From assembly GCF_022827545.1 (NCBI RefSeq), contig NZ_CP094669.1, forward strand, positions 3,562,001 to 3,626,000: a stretch of 64,000 bases of DNA, written 5' to 3'. Both the position numbers and the translations under genes were made by a program. The notes beneath the pieces are model-generated. The model did no database searches and was not told the DNA's origin. It saw only the letters and a list, made by a program, of their open reading frames with translations. Below, in pieces: positions 60,017-64,000 of this stretch. The first letter of the stretch is position 1. Every line of letters begins with the position of its first letter. Source of the DNA: Hymenobacter tibetensis. GTDB taxonomy: Bacteria > Bacteroidota > Bacteroidia > Cytophagales > Hymenobacteraceae.

Positions 60017-61237
60017 ATGCCCCACTCCCCGCTTCTCCCCGGCCGTGCTGGGGACGTACCCGTTTATTTGTTGGTTTGCCGCAGCGTAGCGCTGCTTGGC
60101 CTGCTGTTGCTGTCCCCAGCGGGCTTCAGCCAAACTACCACCCCGCCGAAAACCCGACCGAAAGTTACTGCGGCGCCCGCCACCCGGGGCCGAACCACGG
60201 TGCAATACGCCAAGGGGTTCACCATCACTTATGCCGGCAACTGCAAGGTGGTTACCATTCTAAGCCCCTTCGAGCAGAAAACTACGGCTACGCGCTACTT
60301 GCTGGTGCCCCGCGGTACTGCCCGCCCCGCCGGCTACCCCGATGCTCAGGTTATTACCACGCCCATTCGCAGCTTGGTAGGGCTTTCGTCGATGCACGTG
60401 GCGCTGGCCAGTTTCCTCGGGGCCGATGATATTCTGGTGGGCCTGGGCAACTTCAAATACGCTTCCTCGCCGCGCGTACGGCAGCGCATCACGGAAGGAA
60501 AAATCTATGAAGTCGGTCAGGGCAAAGAACTCAACAACGAGCAGCTGATTGCCCGGCACCCCGACCTGGTGATGACCACCGGCTGGCCCGGCGAAAACCT
60601 CACCCGTTTCCAAACCTTGGCCGCGGCGGGCATACCCGTCATGATTAATTCGGAGTGGGTGGAGAAAACGCCCCTAGCCCGGGCGGAATGGGTGAAAGTG
60701 TTGGCTGTGCTACTCAATAAAGAAGACGTGGTCAACCAGAAGTTCGGGCAGGTAGCGCGCGAGTATCAGCGCCTGGCAACCTTGGGCCAGAAAGCTGCCA
60801 AGCGCCCCCGAGTGGTGGTAGGCATGCCGTTCAAGGATGTTTGGCACGTGCCCGACACCGACAGCTACATGGCTCAGTTTCTGCGCGACGCGGGTACCAC
60901 CTACGCCTGGGACAAAACTAAGTCCCCGCAAGGCAGTCTGGCTCTGTCGTTTGAAACCGTTTCGCCGGTGGCCCTCACCGCCGATTATTGGCTACATACC
61001 GGCTCGGTTAGTACCAAGGCAGAAGTGGTGGCCCAGGATGCTCGCTACGCGGCTTTTGCATCCTTCAAAAGCGGACGCGTCTACAACAACAACCGCCGCA
61101 CCAACGCCCAAGGCGCCAACGACTACTGGGAATCCGGCGCAGTCCGCCCCGACCTGGTACTGGCCGATTTGCTGAGAATCCTGCACCCCGAGCTGCTACC
61201 AGCTGGGGCTTTGTGCTACTATCAGCAGTTGAAATGA
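60017..61237 (+). CDS. btuF: ABC-transporter substrate-binding protein, BtuF-like
   Basis: 406 aa, class III periplasmic binding protein with a helical backbone. A long N-terminal export region (ALLGLLLLSPAGFSQ) is followed by a Pro-rich linker (TTPPKTRPKVTAAPAT). Then GLSSMHVALASFLGADDILVGLGN, QLIARHPDLVMTTGWPGENL, QTLAAAGIPVMINSEW and VVVGMPFKDVWHVPDTDSYM follow the pattern of B12, siderophore and cobalt-chelate receptors. The cobalamin riboswitch upstream and the BtuC/BtuD genes behind it make cobalamin or cobinamide the likely ligand. The stop codon overlaps the permease start by four bases (ATGA). Ligand inferred from context. Confidence 0.88.
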   Translation: MPHSPLLPGRAGDVPVYLLVCRSVALLGLLLLSPAGFSQTTTPPKTRPKVTAAPATRGRTTVQYAKGFTITYAGNCKVVTILSPFEQKTTATRYLLVPRGTARPAGYPDAQVITTPIRSLVGLSSMHVALASFLGADDILVGLGNFKYASSPRVRQRITEGKIYEVGQGKELNNEQLIARHPDLVMTTGWPGENLTRFQTLAAAGIPVMINSEWVEKTPLARAEWVKVLAVLLNKEDVVNQKFGQVAREYQRLATLGQKAAKRPRVVVGMPFKDVWHVPDTDSYMAQFLRDAGTTYAWDKTKSPQGSLALSFETVSPVALTADYWLHTGSVSTKAEVVAQDARYAAFASFKSGRVYNNNRRTNAQGANDYWESGAVRPDLVLADLLRILHPELLPAGALCYYQQLK

Positions 61238-62334
61238 GCACAACCGTAAGGGTAGCGGCGACGGTGCCGCAACGTGTGCCGGCAGCAGCTGGCGCCCGGC
61301 GGCGTGCGGCGTGGCTAGTGGTGTTGGCTGGGTTGGTCGTGCTGGGTTTTGTGCTCGATATTGCCTTGGGCTCGGTGCGCATTCCACTTTCGGCCGTGGT
61401 TGATATTTTGCTTGGCCGGCCTGGGAAGACGCCCGCCTGGGAATTTATTGTGCAGCAAATTCGCTTGCCCAAAGCCCTGACGGCCTTGGCCGTCGGCAGC
61501 GGGCTGGCTGTTAGTGGCTTGCAAATGCAAACTCTGTTTCGGAATCCGCTGGCCGGGCCTTCGGTGCTGGGCCTCACGGCGGGTGCGGGCTTGGGGGTGG
61601 CGGTGGTGATGCTGGCCAGCGGCAGCGTGGCGGGCAGTTTTGCCATTCGGGCGCTGGGTATCGGTGGCAGTTGGAGCCTGGTGCTGGCCGCCACTACGGG
61701 GGCCGCGCTGGTTATGGGGCTGGTGCTGGCCCTTTCCGCCAAAGTGCGCGACAATGTGGTGCTGCTTATTGTGGGCATCATGATTGCCAGCGTCACCGGA
61801 GCCATAGTGAGTTTGTGGCAGTACTTCAGCGCCCCCGAGCAGATCCAGGAGTACTTGCTCTGGACGTTTGGTTCGCTGGGCGGCGTGGTAGGCGCCCACC
61901 TGACGGTGCTGGCCCTGGTGGTTGGTGTGGGGCTGGTGTTGGCGTTTGCGTCGGCTAAGTCGTTGAACGTGCTGCTGCTGGGTGAAAACTACGCCCGCAG
62001 CATGGGGCTACGAGTTGGCCGCTCCCGCACCCTTATTATTCTGAGCACCAGCTTGCTGGCAGGGTCCATTACGGCTTTTTGCGGGCCCATTGGGTTTGTG
62101 GGTATTGCGGTGCCCCACCTTACCCGGGCGCTCCTGCGCACCGCCGACCACCGCGTGCTATTGCCTGCTTCCTGCTTGGCCGGGGCCGCCCTCACGCTGG
62201 GCTGCGACTGTATCACGCAGCTGCCGGGCAGTCAAATCACCTTGCCGCTGAGCGTGGTAACCTCGTTGCTTGGGGCCCCGGTAGTATTGTGGGTGGTGCT
62301 GCGCCGCCAATCTATTCGCTCGTCTTTTTCTTAA
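61234..62334 (+). CDS. btuC: FecCD-type ABC permease, BtuC-like
   Basis: 366 aa from ATG 61234, which overlaps the stop of the binding-protein gene; an ATG 21 nt earlier is less likely. About ten membrane helices, with the BtuC/FhuB signatures PLSAVVDILLG, IRLPKALTALAVGSGLAVSG, MQTLFRNPLAGPSVLGLTAGAGLG and FCGPIGFVGIAVPHLTRALLR (given in parts), the last being the coupling-helix motif that touches the ATPase. It forms the inner-membrane channel for cobalamin passing from BtuF. Substrate inferred from the riboswitch. Confidence 0.93.
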   Translation: MSTTVRVAATVPQRVPAAAGARRRAAWLVVLAGLVVLGFVLDIALGSVRIPLSAVVDILLGRPGKTPAWEFIVQQIRLPKALTALAVGSGLAVSGLQMQTLFRNPLAGPSVLGLTAGAGLGVAVVMLASGSVAGSFAIRALGIGGSWSLVLAATTGAALVMGLVLALSAKVRDNVVLLIVGIMIASVTGAIVSLWQYFSAPEQIQEYLLWTFGSLGGVVGAHLTVLALVVGVGLVLAFASAKSLNVLLLGENYARSMGLRVGRSRTLIILSTSLLAGSITAFCGPIGFVGIAVPHLTRALLRTADHRVLLPASCLAGAALTLGCDCITQLPGSQITLPLSVVTSLLGAPVVLWVVLRRQSIRSSFS

Positions 62335-62337
62335 TCC

Positions 62338-63384
62338 ATGTCCACGCGCATCCCCTTGCTCACAGCCGAGGCGTTGGCTGTTGGCTACGTGTACAAAAAG
62401 TCGCCCCGGCCGGTAGCGGGCCCGCTTCAGTTGGCTTTGTGGCCCGGTGAATTGGTGTGTTTGCTGGGGCCGAATGGAGCTGGCAAATCCACGCTGCTGC
62501 GCACGTTAGCTGGCTTGCAACCCCCACTCAGCGGCCAACTACACCTAGCAGACACGGCCCTAAGTAGCTTGAGCGCCACTGAACGAGCCCGCCAACTGAG
62601 CGTGGTGCTCACTGACCGGGTTGAGGCGGGCAACCTTACCGTGCAAGACCTGGTTAGCCTGGGCCGCCACCCCCACACCGGCTGGCTCGGCGGCTTGTCA
62701 ACTCAAGACGACGCCCACGTGCAAGCGGCGCTGGCCGCTACCGGCACTACCAGCTTCGCCCGCCGGCCAGTAGGGGAACTCAGCGACGGGGAGCGCCAGA
62801 AGGTGCTGCTGGCCCGCGCACTGGCGCAGGATACGCCCATCGTGCTGCTGGATGAACCCACCGCCCACCTCGACCTGCCCAACCGCGTGGCCCTCATGCG
62901 CCTGCTGCACCAGTTGGCTCGGCAAACTGGCAAGGCCATTCTGCTTTCCACCCATGAACTGGATTTAGCCCTGCAAGCCGCCGACCGGGTGTGGCTGCTG
63001 CCCGCCGACGGAGAACTGCGCACGGGCACTCCCGAAGACCTGGTGCTAAGCGGACAATTCGCGGCGGCTTTCACCCGCGAAGGATTGGCCTTCGACCCTA
63101 GCACCGGCACGTTTGCCCTCCACGCTCCCACTGGCCCCGCCGTGCAGATTCTCGGCGGAGGTGCCGTGGCATTTTGGACGCGCCGCGCCCTGGAACGCGA
63201 AGGGTTCGTGCCAACCGCTGGCCCAGCAGCCCGGCGTGTGGCAACCTCCGCCGACCCCGTGCTCTGGACCACCCAAATAGACGCCGAGACCCCGCAAACG
63301 CACGCCACCATGGAAGCCATGCTGCGCACGCTACGGGAAATTCCAGCCAACCAACCGCGCACGGCAGCAGTGCCCACCTGCTAA
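62338..63384 (+). CDS. btuD: ABC-transporter ATP-binding protein, BtuD-like, with a C-terminal extension
   Basis: 348 aa. ATPase motifs: Walker A GPNGAGKST (44-52), signature LSDGE (148-152), Walker B IVLLDEPT (168-175) and the H-loop His206. It energises the permease 3 nt upstream. After the usual domain end (about residue 255) there are about 90 extra residues, opening with AVQILGGGAVAFWTRRALER and containing a glycine-rich strand-turn like a nucleotide-binding fold. That extension is not part of standard BtuD. It is followed by a TonB-dependent receptor gene. Confidence 0.93.
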   Translation: MSTRIPLLTAEALAVGYVYKKSPRPVAGPLQLALWPGELVCLLGPNGAGKSTLLRTLAGLQPPLSGQLHLADTALSSLSATERARQLSVVLTDRVEAGNLTVQDLVSLGRHPHTGWLGGLSTQDDAHVQAALAATGTTSFARRPVGELSDGERQKVLLARALAQDTPIVLLDEPTAHLDLPNRVALMRLLHQLARQTGKAILLSTHELDLALQAADRVWLLPADGELRTGTPEDLVLSGQFAAAFTREGLAFDPSTGTFALHAPTGPAVQILGGGAVAFWTRRALEREGFVPTAGPAARRVATSADPVLWTTQIDAETPQTHATMEAMLRTLREIPANQPRTAAVPTC

Positions 63385-63417
63385 TTTTTGTCTTGATTTC
63401 TTGCTTTACCCTACTTC

Positions 63418-64000
63418 ATGAACAAGCACTCTTTACGCCAACATCCTTTCTTTTCACTGGCCAAACCGTTACTCCTCGGAGCGCCGTTGCTGGCGGCTAC
63501 CGTGTACCAGACGCAGGCCCAAGCCCCCGTACCCGTCGCCGATACGTTGCAACGCCAACGCCTGAGTGAAGTGGTGGTAACGGCTACCCGCGCGGCCACC
63601 GAGCGAGGCAAACTGCCGCAGCAGATTCAGGTTGTTCGCCGCCAGGATATCGAGCAGACACCCGCCCAAGACTTCACCGATGTGCTCAAGAAAAACGCCT
63701 CGGTTGATATCATTCAATACCCCGGCTTATTGTCGGGGGTGGGCATCCGTGGCTTCCGGCCCCAAACCAGCGGGCTCAACCAACGGGCATTGCTGCTGGT
63801 TGATGGGCGCCCAGCCGGCACCGGTAACCTCTCCACCCTCGATTTGGGCAGCGTAAAGCAGGTAGAAGTTTTGAAGGGCCCGGCTTCGGCGCTGTACGGC
63901 TCGCAGGCCATGGGTGGCGTTGTGAACGTGGTGACGCGCAAGTCCCGCGGGGCAGTGCGCTCGTCGCTGGCCGCCGGGTACGGCAGCTACCAGACGTTTA
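63418..64000 (+). CDS. btuB: TonB-dependent outer-membrane receptor, BtuB-like, N-terminal part (runs off right edge)
   Basis: The first 194 codons of a TonB-dependent receptor, from ATG 63418. A signal peptide (LAKPLLLGAPLLAATVYQTQA) precedes a TonB-box-like stretch RLSEVVVTATRAATERGK and the plug domain: QVVRRQDIEQTPAQDFTDVL, VGIRGFRPQTSGLNQRALLL and VLKGPASALYGSQAMGGVVNVVT. Unlike the SusC proteins it has no CarboxypepD-reg-like domain, as expected for cobalamin or siderophore receptors. The beta-barrel lies beyond the window. Placement at the end of the riboswitch operon suggests cobalamin uptake (inferred). Confidence 0.9.
   Translation, partial: MNKHSLRQHPFFSLAKPLLLGAPLLAATVYQTQAQAPVPVADTLQRQRLSEVVVTATRAATERGKLPQQIQVVRRQDIEQTPAQDFTDVLKKNASVDIIQYPGLLSGVGIRGFRPQTSGLNQRALLLVDGRPAGTGNLSTLDLGSVKQVEVLKGPASALYGSQAMGGVVNVVTRKSRGAVRSSLAAGYGSYQTF

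Overview
This window looks like part of a GC-rich Bacteroidota chromosome, most likely a Hymenobacter-type organism (family Hymenobacteraceae). The evidence is three SusC/SusD outer-membrane pairs, an ECF-sigma/FecR/SusC signalling set, Bacteroidota -7 boxes (TAnnTTTG) in front of several genes, few Shine-Dalgarno sites, and intergenic palindromes of the CGTCATGCTGAGC...GCGAGATGCTTCGGC type. The genus is inferred, not proven. I saw no rRNA, tRNA, CRISPR array, insertion sequence or phage gene.

Positions 1-30004 hold a pectin (rhamnogalacturonan) utilisation locus, almost entirely on the minus strand. In transcription order it has two tandemly duplicated SusC/SusD pairs, a 1,244-aa DUF4450-like protein, a 711-aa (alpha/alpha)6-barrel-like protein, GH28, GH105, GH2, a second GH105, GH106 alpha-L-rhamnosidase, L-rhamnose mutarotase (rhaM) and a second GH28 cut by the window edge. 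A CPA1 Na+/H+ antiporter sits inside it on the opposite strand. A second minus-strand block at 33049-37894 adds a broken polysaccharide deacetylase, a PL22 oligogalacturonate lyase, a Tat-exported five-bladed-propeller hydrolase and an SGNH acetylesterase. Together these remove acetyl groups, trim unsaturated and saturated uronates, and release rhamnose and galactose in the periplasm. No endo-acting pectin lyase is visible here. At least five promoters of this regulon share one architecture: a TACAGG-type box exactly 21 nt upstream of a -7 element.

Positions 30276-32967 form a plus-strand island: an AraC-family regulator, a 106-aa hypothetical gene and an NmrA-like NAD(P)-binding protein. The last two have the same upstream control element, three GCAAGAA half-sites at 10 and 11 bp spacing, at an identical distance from the -7 box. 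A 24-codon scar of a deleted short-chain dehydrogenase follows.

Positions 38265-43591 carry the oxidative pentose-phosphate genes gnd, zwf, pgl and rpiA plus a DinB-like protein.

Positions 43845-54298 form a second carbohydrate locus of another regulatory type: ECF sigma, FecR anti-sigma, a SusC with an N-terminal signalling (STN) domain, SusD, a YdcF-like protein and a GH92 alpha-mannosidase.

Positions 54404-64000 are a cobalamin region: cobQ, a threonine-phosphate decarboxylase-like aminotransferase, cbiB, a convergent cobB/cbiA, a small P-loop ATPase, and a cobalamin riboswitch leading a BtuF-BtuC-BtuD-BtuB-like uptake operon that runs off the right edge.
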